Assembly (NCBI GenBank): GCA_030323885.1
Contig: CM059186.1
Span: 28,257,005-28,321,004 of the forward strand
Source: Branchipolynoe longqiensis
Taxonomy: Eukaryota > Annelida > Polychaeta > Phyllodocida > Polynoidae
Length of the DNA: 64,000 bases
Reading direction: 5' to 3'
Below the pieces are notes generated by a model, which was not told the origin of the DNA, made no database searches, and saw only the letters and a list, made by a program, of their open reading frames with translations. Below are positions 12,101 through 27,100 of the stretch, one piece after another; position 1 is the first letter of the stretch, and the number at the start of each line of letters is the position of its first letter. A program made the translations under genes and the position numbers.

Positions 12101-15100
12101 GCCTCCTAGATTGTGGTGACTCGCGATGTAAGCAATCTTAATGGAGGAGGATGAAGACATGTTTAACTGAATAACTAAGTGCCGTGTTAATGCTGCTTTA
12201 AATTCTATATAATCAGGGTCCTCTAAATATTAGGTTTAGGCATACACATGTCGCTGCTTTAAATTCTATCCAATGAGGGTCCTCTCGATATTATGTTTAG
12301 GGTTAAGGCATACACATGTCGTTGCTTTAAATTCTATCCAATCAGGGTTCTCTAGATATTATGTTTAGGAGTAAGCATACACATATCGCTTCTTTAAATT
12401 CTATCCAATCAGGGTCCTCTATATATTAGGTTTAGGGTTAAGGCATACACATGTCTCTGCTTTAAATTCTATCCAATCAGGGTCCACTAGATATTAGGTT
12501 TAGGGTTAAGGCATACACATCGCGCTGCTTTAGATTCTATCCAATCAGGGTCCTCTAGATATTATATTTAGGGTTAAGGCATACACATGTCGCTGCTTTA
12601 AATTCTATCCAATCTGGGTCCTCTAGATAATAGGTTTAGGGTTTAGGTATACACATGTCGCTACTTTAAATTCTATCCAATCAGCGTCCTCTAGATATTA
12701 GGTTTAGGGTTAAGGCATACACATGTCTCTGCTTTAAATTCTATCCAATCAGGGTACACTAGATATTAGGTTTAGGGTTAAGGCATACATATCTCGCTGC
12801 TTTAGATTCTATCCAATCAGGGTCCTCTAGATATTAGGTTTAGGGTTAAGGCATACACATGTCGCTGCTTTAAATTATTAGGTTTATGGTTTACGTATAC
12901 ACATGTTGCTGCTTTAAATTCGTTTCAATCAGGGTCCTCTAGATATTAAGTTTAGGCACATACACCTCACAGCCAGCGAATAGTGCTGAGAGTAGTGTTA
13001 TAAATAACTTAATGAATCTATAGCGTTACAAAGCACATAGAAGGCCCTATCATTGACAGCATAGTACTTGTGAATTTGTCGTGCTTTAGACTTACATGGA
13101 CAGGGTCACATCGCTTGAAGATGCAGACACTGGTATTATTACACTCAGAGGGCAATACAACCTTTTTCTTAATTTAACCAAAAAAAGCACACAAAATCCC
13201 CAACAATAAACAAGTCCAAAATGGATTAGCCTCCTGTAGTGCTTCCAGTTAGATAAAACTCCACGCGTTGATTATATTTAATCTCAAGTGTGGTGGGGAC
13301 CAGACACTTTGGGAGTTTACTGGAGTTAGCGGGAATGACCAAGGAGTTTGTAAGAGTCAATGGGAGTTTGTGAGAGTCAATGGAAGTTTGTGAGAGTCAC
13401 TGGAAGTTTGTGAGAGTCAATGGATGCCAGAAAAGAGTGGGATAGTGTATGGCGATATTTACTCTTCTTTCAGACCCAGCTGTCACCTACAGACACACAC
13501 TCCAGTTAATGTCTTAGGGATTTGAACAATTTTCAAATTGCCAAGGCAATAAATAAGACTTGCTTTAAAATTAAAGTGGCATAGTCCGATGAATTTCAGC
13601 TATTATTTGAGATAAATATATTAAGTTGGTCGTTATAATTTAACTTATTTAACCTTGATGTAACTTGTATTATAAACAGTTAACTTCTGAAATATTTAAA
13701 GTGAAAACATGCCAAAATAATGCTGCCAACAGTAACATCTTTTATTTAATAAACTTTGTATTCCCTTCTATGCAGTGCATCATTATTAAAGTTATATATG
13801 TAGAATAAACTCTAAATAAGTGTTTTGGGGTATTTACTTTTTAAATTGATGTTCTTAATGTTATCGGACTATGCAGCTTTAATTGCTTTTTCTCCTGTAA
13901 TTGCCGAAATTATGAGACTCAGTGAAGCATTCTACTTTAATAATATATTTGTCTAATTACTCTACCTTACATCAGAGAGCGTGTATATAAACAGATGAGA
14001 GGGACAACTCCCATACTAGGGCATGTAACAGCTGCCGACTGTGGCGCTCCAAGTGGTGGTTGTTGAACAGCTTAAGCATATGGGCAAACCTCAAGGCATT
14101 GTCAATGGCAGTAAGCAATCTTCATACAGAAAACATTAAATATCTCTAAAACTACAACACCTAGAAACAAACTGATTGGAATACACATAGAAAACATGTT
14201 TACCAACGAGATTATATTAAATTGATATGGTTAGGCTTCTGGATTTCTATTAATTTTGAATAAAACTGACGTTTTTCACGACGCGTACGGCAAACTCAAG
14301 GCATTGTCAATGGCCTTGAGCAGTCTTCATACAGAAAACGTTAAATATCTCTAAAAGTACACCACATAGAAACAAACCGCTTGGAAGACATATAGAAAAC
14401 ATGTTTACCAAAAGGATTATATTAAATTGATAAGGTTAGGCTTCTGGATTTCTATTAATTTTGAATAAAAACAAATGTCTTGCATTTAGCGTACCGGCAA
14501 ACTCATGGCTTGTTCAACACTAACCGCCAGGAACGCCACTGTAGCCTGTGTTACCGTTTTTCGCGGGAGTTGTCCCTCTCATCTGTTTATATACACGCTC
14601 TCTGCTTACATCCTCTAAATACCGCCTTCATAATTCACAATCACCACAATTAATCAACACGTAATAGCAGGGGAATGGGATATGTATGTACGAGATGGGT
14701 TTCTCTGCTCATTCCTAAATGGAGAGAGGTACACAGCGCCTGCCACCTGGCGGAAGTGGCTGTAAGTACCCTGCCGGCAGCAGCACTGGGCCGCATTCAA
14801 GTCTGTGCCTCGGAGAGACCTCGGAGATATTTTGGATGTCATGCTAGTCTGAATGACATTTAGCTGTCGGGTGCCTCGAAAATGGCAACCTCCATAGCGT
14901 GCAGCCATTTGCAATTGAAAGAACAGCTCTGATTGGCTGACACACACAGTCATTTTGTAGGTGTTTTTGCCTCCTACTTGAAAAGTGTGACGTCTCGGAG
15001 TCAACTGTGAGGCACACGTTGAACGCAAATTGGCAAAAAAGATGCGAAGGAGCCATCTCAGAGCCGACTCTGAGGTGTACCCTGAACGCGGCCCTGGTCA

Positions 15101-18100
15101 TACCACTATCAGACATGAGTGCCTGCCCCCTAGTGTCTGTAAGTACCCTGCTGGCAGCAGCACTGGTCATACCAATATCAGACATGAACCAAGGGTTGGA
15201 GGGTGGGGCCCCTCTAGACTGGTACCTTGACAAAGAACACTGTCACGCCAGCGTACCCTTGGTCTACAAGACTAGCCTAAGATTCACACTGGCAATGTCA
15301 CATCTAACCCAGCGTGTGGGTCACTGTGATTTGAGAGCTACCTAATTAAAGTTGTATAATCCGATGACTGAGTTTCTGTCATATTAAAACAAATATATAT
15401 TACAAAAGATATCAGATTAACCATTATTATCTACTTTACTTGAATTTGGAGTAACTTTGATTAAAAATGGTTAACTTTGTGCGAGATATCTGAAGTGAAA
15501 ACATGCAAATTAATGTTGTTGTGGACTCCAATATGCTAGAAGTCATAAGCTGATATGACTTGCAAGTTCCAGCAGTGGCCGGTTCTATTAAATTGAATTC
15601 ACTATTCCTCTAGCCAACATTACACATTTAATAAGCGCACTGTTATCTAAGTTAGTTTAAATAGGATCAAATGTAGGCAAGTGTTTTGGTTTTCCTTAAA
15701 TTGATGGCTTCATCGGATTACGCAACTTTCTGCAAGATGTGAGTTAATGGGGAATACCACTTACCTATTTCCCTTGAGGACAATGTACTTGTCGGGGATG
15801 AGCCCTTCCTTGCCCTGGTAGGCCCCCTCCCACCAGTCGGATGACACCTGTTTGAAGACGACCAGCACGTCGCCCTTCTTGAAGGACAGCTCACGCTCAG
15901 TCCGACCGACAAAGTCGTACTGCCCGATCGCCTCCATCACATCGGGTTCTGCAAGCAATATCAGCAACACACATTTAGTTCACTGCATCTGGTTTTACTA
16001 ACAGGTGTAGGGTTATGCTTCGATGAGCCTGCAGTTCACTAATGCTTGGAATCCATTGGTCTGGTCACAAGCGCATGAGTTCCTATGAGAAGCGCTCCAG
16101 GTGCAACTACATTGAATGCCTGCGAGAAGTACCCTGGCTGCAACTGTACAATCACATAAAAGTAAAAGAATTACCCCAGCTTCAGGCGTATGTTTGCTTC
16201 TGAGAATCATTCTGGCTGTAAGTGTACAATTGATTGCAAGAATCACTCCAGATGGAAGCATGATTGCCTATGAGAATCATTCTGGCTGTAAGTGTAGAAT
16301 TGATTGCAAGAATCACTCCACATGGAAGCATGATTGCCTATGAGAATCAATCTGGCTGTAAGTGTACAATTGATTGCAAGAATCACTCCAGATGGAAGCA
16401 TGATTGCCTATGAGAATCATTCTGGCTGTAAGTGTAGAATTGATTGCAAGAATCACTCCACATGGAAGCATGATTGCCTATGAGAATCATTCTGACTGCA
16501 AGTGTACAATGACCTGCAAGAATCACTTCAGATGGAAGCATGATTGCCTCCGAGAGTCATTCTGTCTGCAAATATACAATCACCTGCATGAGGTGTATGA
16601 TTGCCTAAAGGAATCATTCTGGCTGCAAGTGTACAATCGCTTGCAAGAATCACTCCAGATGGAAGCATGATTTCCTGTGAGAATCATTCTGGCTGCAAGT
16701 GTACAATCCCCTGCAAGAATCATCAAGATGGAATCATGATTGCCTGCGAGAATCATTCTGGCTGTACGTGTACAATTGCTTGCAAGAATCACTCCAGATG
16801 GAAGCTTGATTGCCTATGAGAATCATTCTGGCTGCAAGTGTACAATGACCTGCAAGAATCACTTCAAATGGAAGCATGATTGCTGACAAGATTCATTCTG
16901 GCTGCAAATGTACAATCACCTGCATGAGGTGCATGATTGCCTAAAGGAATCATTCTGGCTGCACGTGTACAATGACCTGCAAGAATCACTCCAGATGGAA
17001 GCATGATTTCCTGCGAGAATCATTTTTGGCTGCAAGTGTACAATGACCTGCAAGAATCACCTGCCAATTGTTGTGATAAAATTGAACCACAGTGTATTGA
17101 GAGGTAGTATAGCTCTTAGCCATCCTGGAAGCTATGAACTAGGTTACAGATCCAGGGCAATGCTGCATCACATGCGAAGATTGGATCTTACCTGAACACT
17201 CATCAATTAGTTATAATCAATCACTAACAGCATTCAATTTTTCACTGTAAACATCAGGCCAATTTTAGGATTTCCTAATTTAAAAATCTTCCTGCGAATC
17301 TCAAGTGTATTTATGTATTTTAAACTGAAGTGGGATCGATAGCAGTATTAGCAGATATTCTGTGGTAATAGCAGAGAGCTAAATGGAGAGCGGCAGTCAA
17401 GTAATGAAAGCAGTCTTTGTCGCATCGCGACCGACAGCATGATGATGATGAGCTATTATCATAATCCAGTCCACTAACACAATTACACCAACATTATCAG
17501 TGGCTATCGGTGTAATATCTTTGGGATAGGGTGTTGACGATATATTACAAATTTATTTGCCTTTACTCTCCTCTCAAATTGGGTTATGTTTTTTGTTTTG
17601 TTTATTGTATAGTTGGTTGGTTGTTGGAGTATTACATCCTGGCAACATCTAAAGACATAGCAGGATGGACACCGACTTGTGACTGTGCACTCATGCCGAT
17701 TTTCTAGTGCTGCCTCACTGGAATACCAGGTCACCAACACCAATTTTGCTATCATTTGACGCAAATTTTACGATCAGAATTTCATTACAATATTTATGTA
17801 AACATATTTCTGTAAAAAAAACTCAGTCAACCTAAGTCCCAATGGTGAAGTGCAGTGCATTTATTACCATATACATCCACGGTTATATCAAGATACATAT
17901 ACAGACAGAACTTCAGTTGGCTCTTCGCATTGCATCCATTCATGTAGACACTACATGCTTGTAAACAATGTATGCAGGTACATACTACATGCATGTACAC
18001 ATTGTATGCAGGTAGACGCTACATGCATGTAAACATTGTGTGCATTTAGACACTGATACATGTAAACATTGTATGCATGTAGAAACTACATGCATGTAAA

Positions 18101-21100
18101 CAGTGCATACATGTAGCTACTGCATGCATACAGATAGTACATGCATTTCGAAATTGCATGCATGTAAACACTACATTTATGTAGATAGTATTTCCATGTA
18201 AAGACAACCTGCATTTAGACACTGTATGCATGTACACACTATATACATGTAAACACTACATACATGTAGATACTACCTGCATGTAGACACTGTGCATGTC
18301 CACACTACATACATGTAAACACTACATACATGTATATACTACCTGCATGTAGACACTGTGCATGTACACACTACATACATGTAAACACTACATACATGTA
18401 GATACTACCTGCATGTAGACACTGTGCATGTACACACTACATACATGTAAACACTACATACATGTAGACACTACCGGCATGTCGACACTGTATGCATGTA
18501 CACAATACATACATGTAAACACGACATACATGTAGACACTACCGGCATGTAGACACTGTATGCATGTACACACTACATACATGTAAACACTACATACATG
18601 TAGATACTACCTGCATGTAGACACTGTGCATGTACACACTACATACATGTAAACACTACATACATGTAGATACTACCTGCATGTAGACACTGTGCATGTA
18701 CACACTACATACATGTAAACACTACATACATGTAGATATTACCTGCATGTAGACACTGTGCATGTACACACTACATACATGTAAACACTACGTACATGTA
18801 GACACTACCTGCATCTATACACTGTATGCATGTACACAATACATACATGTAAACACTACATACATGTAGATACTACCTGCATGTAGACACTGTGCATGTA
18901 CACACTACATACATGTAAACACTACATACATGTAGATCATACCTGCATGTAGACACTGTGCATGTACACACTACATACATGTAAACATGACATACATGTA
19001 GATAATACCTGCATGTAGACACTGTACATGTAAACACTACATACATGCAAACACTACCTGCATGTAGACACTGTATGCATGTAAACACTACATACATGTA
19101 AACATTGCATACATCTAACACTGTATGCATGTGCACACTACATACATGTAGACACTACCTGCATGTATACACTGTATGCATGCAAACACTACATACATGT
19201 GAACATTGCATACATATAAACAATGTATGCATGTACACACTACATACGTGTAGACACTACATACATGTAGACACTACCTGCATGTAACCACTGTATGCAT
19301 GTAAACACTACATACATGTACACACTACATACATGTAGACACTACCTGCATGTAGACACTGTATGCATGCAAATATTGTATGCATGTAAACATTGCATAC
19401 ATATAAACACTGTATGCATGTAAACACTACATACATGTACACACTACATACATGTAGACACTACCTGCATATAGACACTGTATGCATGTAAACACTACAT
19501 ACATGTAGACACTACATGCATGTAGATACTGTATGCATGCAAATATTGTATTCATGTAAACATTGCATACATGTAAACACTGTATGCATGTAAACACTAC
19601 CTGCATGTATACATTGATTGCATATAGACACTCATTAGTTCTCTAGCTCTAGTCAGGTAGTACACTGAGTAAGAAGAAGCATTGCGATATGCCATAATCC
19701 TCTTTGATCAAGCCGCATTTACTCCATTACTGACTCAGATACAGATCAAACTTCTTCAAAGATCTTACCATGGAAATAAATGACGATATATTGTTTTTCC
19801 TTTTAAATATTTCATTTAAAGTGAATTTGATCATAAAAAAAGCTTTTGAAGCCAGCATAGATCGAAATGTACCTGGGAATTTCCTATATTTCCTCCAGAA
19901 ATTTGCAGCTGTGGCCGGATTAGAAAACAGAGAACACATTTGTGAAAGACCAGTTTTTATACCAATTTTAATTACATTAATTCTGATGTGCATTTTAACT
20001 TTAATACCTTGAAAAAAAAGGAATATTTTATAGCTCACTCGGATATTAACTTAGGTTATCATGGAGTTTCATATTAAATATTGTTTATATTCAGTCTATA
20101 TAGAAAGGACGATATAGAAAACACATGTTTGGTTATCTTATTTGTTTTTCTTTTTAAAGTTTTAGATTACATGAATAATGATTAAATTTGTTAATTTAGT
20201 GAACAACTATGACAATATATTATTATTTGCTCCTTCCAGAAACAATAAACATATCTTTTAAAGAGGATACTTGTCATAACTGAAAACGCCATATTTAACA
20301 AATGAAATCATACTAATAACTTTGAGCATGTGAAAAAAAAAGCAATGCAATGTACTAAGAGGAAGCGTAAACAAATACCTACTAAAAAACGCCCCCCCCC
20401 AAAAAAAAACGCCAAATTTTCAGTAGGCCTACATGCATTAAAAAGCATAAAAAAGAAGCGAATAGAAATGATTTCCGAAGTGAGCATTTATTTCATGTTG
20501 CTCCAAATCATTGTGTACCTGGAAAGTTCCTATAGCTCCTCCAGAAAGTGGAAGCTGTGATGTAAGACAACACAGAACACACATCCATCAAACTCCAGAC
20601 ACATCCAGTATGAGACAACAGGTAGCCCACCCACCTACCTACCCACCCACCCACCACACAGCAAGCAGCCGAGAAAACCAAACATACGGGTGGGTAACAT
20701 TTCGTGCTTGAGACACCGGCATCTCTATGTAGTGTAGATAAAAGATTCACTCCATACTTGCAGTAAGGGTGAATGACAACGTAGTCTAAATATGGGTGGA
20801 AATAGCTTTAGTTTGGAACAGGAAGTGGAATTCATAGTTTCAGTATCAAATGGCTACTTATATCGGCACAGAGTTGGTGAAATGGAAGAGAATACAAAAA
20901 GCCATGATGGTGATGATAGAATGCTGTAGATTTCACTTTTAAAGTTAATTAAACTACATGTTTAACTCAAAAGTAGCAGGTAAATATGAAGATGTTTATG
21001 AAGAAAATATGTTGCTTCTTAAATTAAAACTATATCTGCTCATTTCATTTACCCAGCGTTTCACCACTTTTTCTAATGGGTTGTTTTTTTACCCCTACTG

Positions 21101-24100
21101 CAAGTACGGGGTGAATCTTTTATCTACATGCAGTGGGGATCGGAGCAATGGAAGACAATGTGCCTCTCCCTCTGTATTAACAGTACCACTTTCTGTGTTA
21201 GGCTTTAAAACAATTTTATAGTAGATGTAAATTGCTGACGCATGTAAGTGAGGCGTAGAGGAGGGGTGGTTTTGGGGGCTGGGTTGTTGCTAGGTTACCG
21301 CTACAAACTGCACCATGTTGGGTGCGTTTACATAGTAGATCATATCATGTGTGATGTTGGCAACACATTCCCTTATCCATGACAATCATGACCTGTCCTG
21401 TTTGATGAAACTAATGTCAGAATCAAACCAGTCTGATAACATTTAATTATTGCCTTACTTTATAAGTTCAAATTTCAAATTAACTTGATTTATTTTTAAA
21501 TTAGGTTATAAGAGCTTTCTTTTTTACGGAATTAAAAGTGAAAGCCACTTAATAAATACGATGTTTCATCGATATGGTGTTCTTAGACCCTTTAGTCTCT
21601 ATGATGTTCAATGACTTCAACTTCACCTCAGTCAATAACTCATCTTGAGGGGATCCCTCGGGCCTGATTCACCATATCGAGCAATAACTGATTAAATAGC
21701 TAGGGAGATATTCGTCCATTGCAGACACCCACAGGCAGGCAGCAGTACACTTTGGCTAAATTCATTCAGAATCATCCACGTTATATATCCCACACTCGTG
21801 CCATCTTGATTCGAAAACGAGGTTAGGTGTGCAAAACTCCAGCAATACCATGGTTTACTGTTGTGTGCCTGGATGGTGAAAATCAGAGCAATTGCAGATC
21901 TCTCAACACTGTCTGCGGAAAGTGTGCCAGTAATGATGGCTACGCTGTTGAGGGTCTGTGCACCTCCAATGGCTCACTAGGCAATTGCAGATCTCTCAGC
22001 GCTTACCTCGATTTCATTCAAAAGCGAGGCTACATGCACTCGACTGTGGCGCCCCACAGGTGTGGGGGGATCGAGTGTGGGATCGATCAGTCAATAAGCA
22101 ACTAGGCGAAGAACCAACCTAGAGAGCGATAGGGATCGGGTTAATTTAATTAACGCAACTTGGAGAGAATAATAATCTCAGACACTGGACATGCAAGTGC
22201 AAACCAAAATGAAGCGTCAGACAAAGCGAACCAGTTAAAATAGCCCTGTGTACAGCAGTCCTGTGTATGATGAGGGTCATTGATGATACACCAGGTTAAC
22301 ATTTCAGTTAGTAGCGTGAGGGGTGGGGGGGGGGAGGTGTTGTATGCAATGGGGTGGCAGTTCTTAGCATTGGTGGCAGAAAACTTACCCAGGAACAAGT
22401 CTGCAAAAGATGGGAGAATAGAGAAATTGGTATGGGACTAGTAATGTACAGCACAACCACGAGGTTCGCAACTATGGTACCTACGTAGCACACCGACAAG
22501 CCGACTATATCAAATAATCAATACAGTATATAGAAATCCAGATTCTTATCGCATGCCACGTGTTTATTTGTACAAGGAGAAAAAGAAGAGCAAAATTAGC
22601 AATTAAAAAAAACAGATGTTATTTTTCTTGTAAATGTTGGCTACATTGCTTCAGGTCCTAGTTCTAGCATGTGTTTTTCTTGTACTACTGTATTAGGCAG
22701 GTGGCTATAATACATACAAATGCAAAGAGAGGTGCGATTATGTCATGAATAATATTTTAATTAAAATAATTTAAAAGAAATTAAAGTACAGCCATTGATT
22801 AAATTTGCATAGTCCGATGGTTTTGAGTTTCTGTCATTTTCTGAGATAAATACATTAGATTGATTGAGACAACCTACCTTACTTTAGTTTGAAGTAACAT
22901 TTATTTTAAATCACTAACTTTTGAGGTATTTGAAGTACAACCATGCAAAATTAATCTTGGCAAGCACACCAAAACTCTAACATCATCGGCTTCTGCAGTA
23001 ACAGGTTCTATTAAATTTCCTTGGTATTCCCTTCTATGTGGTGACAAATGCTTAATAAGTGCACCAGTATCTAAGTTAGATATGGAGAATAAAATCTAGA
23101 TAATTGTTTTGGTTTTGAAAATTTAATATTTTCATCGGACTATGCAGCTTTAAGCAAGGGAAATTTCAACTGGGGACAATTCGTCTTCCTCATTCCTCTA
23201 CTCCTTGTTCTATTCTAGTAATACCAAGCGGCAGGCCAGTTAGCGAGAAGTATAAATTTTTACGTTATTGATTTGACTCAGCCAAATTTCACGCTCAACG
23301 TTTGAACTTCACGACCTGCCACACATAGATTGTCTGGTTGGTTGTTGGAGTTTTACATCCTGGCAACATCTAAGGTCATATCAGGACGGGCACCGACTTG
23401 TGACAGTGTGCACTCATGGCGACTTTATAGTGCTGCCTCACTGGGAGACCAGGCCACCAGCACCATGACATGACATGACCATGACACTCAGTCACATTAT
23501 CCTGACACTGAGCCAACCAGTCCTTGCCCTATCCTAATAATGCCCAGCACCTAGCTAGGAAGCGACAATTATACATTTTTAAGTCATTGGTTTGACTCGA
23601 CCAGGGTTCGAATCCTACGATCTACCAAAACGGGAGTCGGATGCTCAACTCATTCGGCAATCCCGTCTGGTCCCACATAGTAGAATCAAGTTCTCAAGTC
23701 CATTCATTTGGCTCAATATACAGCGTCTGTGTTCATAGGGCACCAACAAGGCCTTACTTGCTGACCGTAAAAGAGATGGTTGGTTAGTTGTTGGAGTTTT
23801 ACGTCCTGTCAACATCTAAGGTCATATCAGGACGGGTAAAAGATATGCGTACAGCCTTCTTTCGTTCATTCACAACACAGTGGACTGTGCAATATGCTTA
23901 AATAAACACACCGATCCAACAAGAATGCGTTGTATTTGGCTCTACCAGACTAGGAACCCGATGCAACGAATTATCGGAGAAAAGATGATATAGCGAAGAT
24001 TGAAGCACCCTTTTTTTTTTTTTTTTTACCCCCTTTTTCTTTTTTCTCCTTGTATTTAAAGGATTAGTTATTTTGCTGATCCCTCGCATTGCTAGGTTCT

Positions 24101-27100
24101 TCTAAGGCTAGCTTCCAGGCAAATATTGGCACTAACATATTTATCAACAACGATGTCATTGACATTCAAGGAACAAAATACACAATTATGTCCTGAAGAT
24201 CACATAACTTTGCTTGAAGTATACATTGGGGGCGGGGGGGGGGGAGAAAAAACCCACTTGTTCATAACTATATCGAACATAATCACACAAACAGGGCGTG
24301 CCTTCCAGGTTTCCAACCCGCGACCTTAGTGTGAAATTCAGTCGCCGAGTGGCGCCAGAGGTAATTGGGTCAGAACATTGATAAACGCATATGTCCTGGT
24401 TGGTGTGGTGGTTAGCACAGGTGAATGGTACCGGACAAATATATATTCAAAATTCCCCCCCCCCCCTGCCTAAATTTATCATTCATACTTGAAGTGAATA
24501 TTTCAGGTATATTTTCCCATTGTGGACAGCAAAGATAATGGAAGCAAAATGTCCAGACAAACTTACTGTTCATTCACTGAATACCAACAGAATGGGATGT
24601 ATGCCCTCCGCAACCCCTCCCCCCCCCCCCCCCCCCCCCCAATCCCAGCTCCTAGACTTCTTTGAACCCAGGGTTGCCAACAGTGGAAAATAAAAAACCG
24701 GGAGATCTTAAGGGATTTTATACTGGAGGGTTTGGGGGTACTCCCCCCAGCACCCAATAACAATTTTTAAATCTTCGATGCTCTGTGGTCCATTTTGGAC
24801 ACAATAATCTGTACGATTTATATAATATTACTATATTAATGGTATTGCAGGGTTGCCAACATTGGAACATGAAAAACTGGAAGATTGGCATAAAGTGATA
24901 TGATGGGGACATAAAATAACCCTCCTCTCCTGATGCATAAAAACAAGACCACATTCCCCAATCCCTCCCGCCTCTATATAATAAATTCAATTCAATTCTT
25001 TATTTCAGACTCAGGATTATGGTAGTTACATAATTTGGTCCATAGTAGGTAGATATAAAAATTAATGTGAATAAGATATAAGTAATAGTATGAATACTAC
25101 CATACTAACCAATATCAAAATCTTATACATCATTTACGGATGGCCCCTAGCCCCTAATCTCCAACATGCGGGGGACGGTTAGTTCATGCACAAGATGCCT
25201 GAATCTCCTGTTGAGCTCTGACCAAGGCGAGTACTCCAAGTCAAATAAAAAAATATCCCAAATTCATAATTATCACAATGTATTAGTATAAACTAGTTGT
25301 CAACAGTTATTAATCCAAACTAATTAATTAATTACTGACGGTTAGTACCTTCATCGAACACAATGGGAATCAATTATGTATAAAGCAGGGATGAAATTCG
25401 GCTTGGACACCCCCCCCCCCCCCCACACACACAAATTATATATACAGTAAAACCTCCTTAATCTCCCACCTCAACAGATCGGCCACTTTATTTGGGTCCC
25501 AACAATGCCATTGCAAGGATATTCTAACCATCCCTAAACCGACCACTTCCCTAAATGGACAACTAAAATTCGGTTCCATGGTCGGTCGATTTAGAGAGGT
25601 TTTAGTGTATATATATGACTTCCGGTAAACCTTACCCACAATTCTATGGCAGTGCTAAGCCTTTGAGGAGATGACCGCTTTTTTTGGTGGGTGGGTGGGT
25701 GGGGAGGGGGGATGGAAAATCCTAAAAATCAGAGGAAAAAAGTAAAGATCTTTCATCCCTGCTCTGAGGCTGCAATCCGAATTCTGATGAAAATTGCCTT
25801 ATTTTAATGTTTCCTTTTTTCAATTAACTAATTAAAACTAATTTAAAATCCAGGCAAGTACAGAAGACCGTTAGCAGAATGGCTGGTTTTCTTGTAAAAG
25901 TCTGACGCAAATTTCAAACAAGGGACAAGGGACAAAAACAAAGGATGTTGTTTGTTTGTTGTTGTTTTACGTCCTAGCAACATCTAAGGTCATATGAGGA
26001 CGGGTACCGACTTGTGACAGTGCGCACTCATGGCGACTTTATAGTGCTGTCACACTGGGAAACCAGGCCGCCGCACCATGACCTGGTATCCCACTCAGTC
26101 ACATTATCCTGACACTGAGCACACCAGTCCTTGCCCTATCCTAATAATGGCGAGCGCCTGGCTAGGAAGCGACAAGTATCAATTTTAAAGTCATTGGTTT
26201 GACTCGACCGGGACTCGAACCCACGACCCCACGATCTACCAGCACGGGAGACGGACGCTCTAACTCATTCGGCCATCCCGTCTGAACAAAGGATGCCCAC
26301 ACCGCCAAATGGCGTGGAAAATGTTGTGCAGTGGGGGTAAGCTCTTTTAAAAATTAAAGTTCCATAATCTGCTTGTTTTGAATCTGTTGCATACCTTTTC
26401 CCCACATATTTTATAATATAAAAATCAATATTTGAGGTTGGCAGTAATTTTCTTCTACCATGATCACTTAAAGTTGCATAGTCAGATAGTTTTGAGTTTC
26501 TGATATTTTCTGAGATCAATATATTAGGTTAATCATTATTATGTACCTTACTTTAAGCTTGAAGTAACTTTTATTTTAAATAACTAACTTTTGAGATATT
26601 CGAAGTGCAACCATGCAAAATTAATTTTGGCAAGCAAGCCAAAACTCTGACACCATAGCATTCTGCAGTACCAGGCTCTATTCAAGTGTGTCAGTATTCC
26701 CTTTTGTGTGGCGACAAATATTTAACAAGTGCACCAGTATCTAAGTTAGATATATAGAATCAAATTCCCATAATTGTTTTGATTTGGAAAAATTGATGTT
26801 TTCATCAGACTATGCGAGCTTTAACTTTAGAGATATTGGAAATAAAAGCATACAATACAATGTGCGCGTGAACACCAGTTGAAACCAACTGGAATGCGCC
26901 ATTACTACTTTAAGTAGGTCACGTTGCTGCTAAAAAAAATCAATACATCGGCCCAACTAAATTTGAAATAAGCACATCAGTACCAAAAGTTCCATGTGCA
27001 GGTTCAAATCTAGAAGGTGATTATGCCTTTGAAAATATTATACATTCATCAGATTATGTAACATTAATCAAACTAACTCAGGCAGATAAATACTTAAATG

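Larger units (their letters stand above)
3174..15764 (-). other. srGAP intron, 12.6 kb (SH3 to tail)
   Basis: GT/AG intron. It contains a 12-bp aactgtcatcac repeat (3221-3262), SINE-C inside a MITE (3299-3734), a hAT-like MITE (4705-5061), an end of another element (5340-5578), SINE-A (5630-5950), the DIRS element (6740-11881), a 68-bp satellite (12191-12963), MITEs at 13573-13881 and 15346-15726, and a 632-bp inverted-repeat element (13973-14604). The stretch 14605-15340 is richer in GC and carries the 28-bp-like duplicate gtaagtaccctgc.ggcagc at about 14761 and 15141; I cannot classify it. No host exon was seen between the splice sites. Confidence 0.8.

Noticed and set aside
12191..12963. 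Interstitial telomere
   Set aside because: Only one degenerate telomere-like word per 68-bp unit; no run of TTAGGG repeats.
14654..15233. Minus-strand frames of 124 and 129 codons
   Set aside because: Overlapping frames with no domain, no splice support and an internal duplicated segment; probably an unclassified repeat.
17930..19640. CRISPR-like repeat-spacer appearance
   Set aside because: Spacers are themselves variants of the repeat, and the context is an animal intron.
21827..22105. 92-codon Cys-containing plus-strand frame
   Set aside because: Contains the duplicated phrase NCRSL from a local repeat; no signal peptide or splice support.
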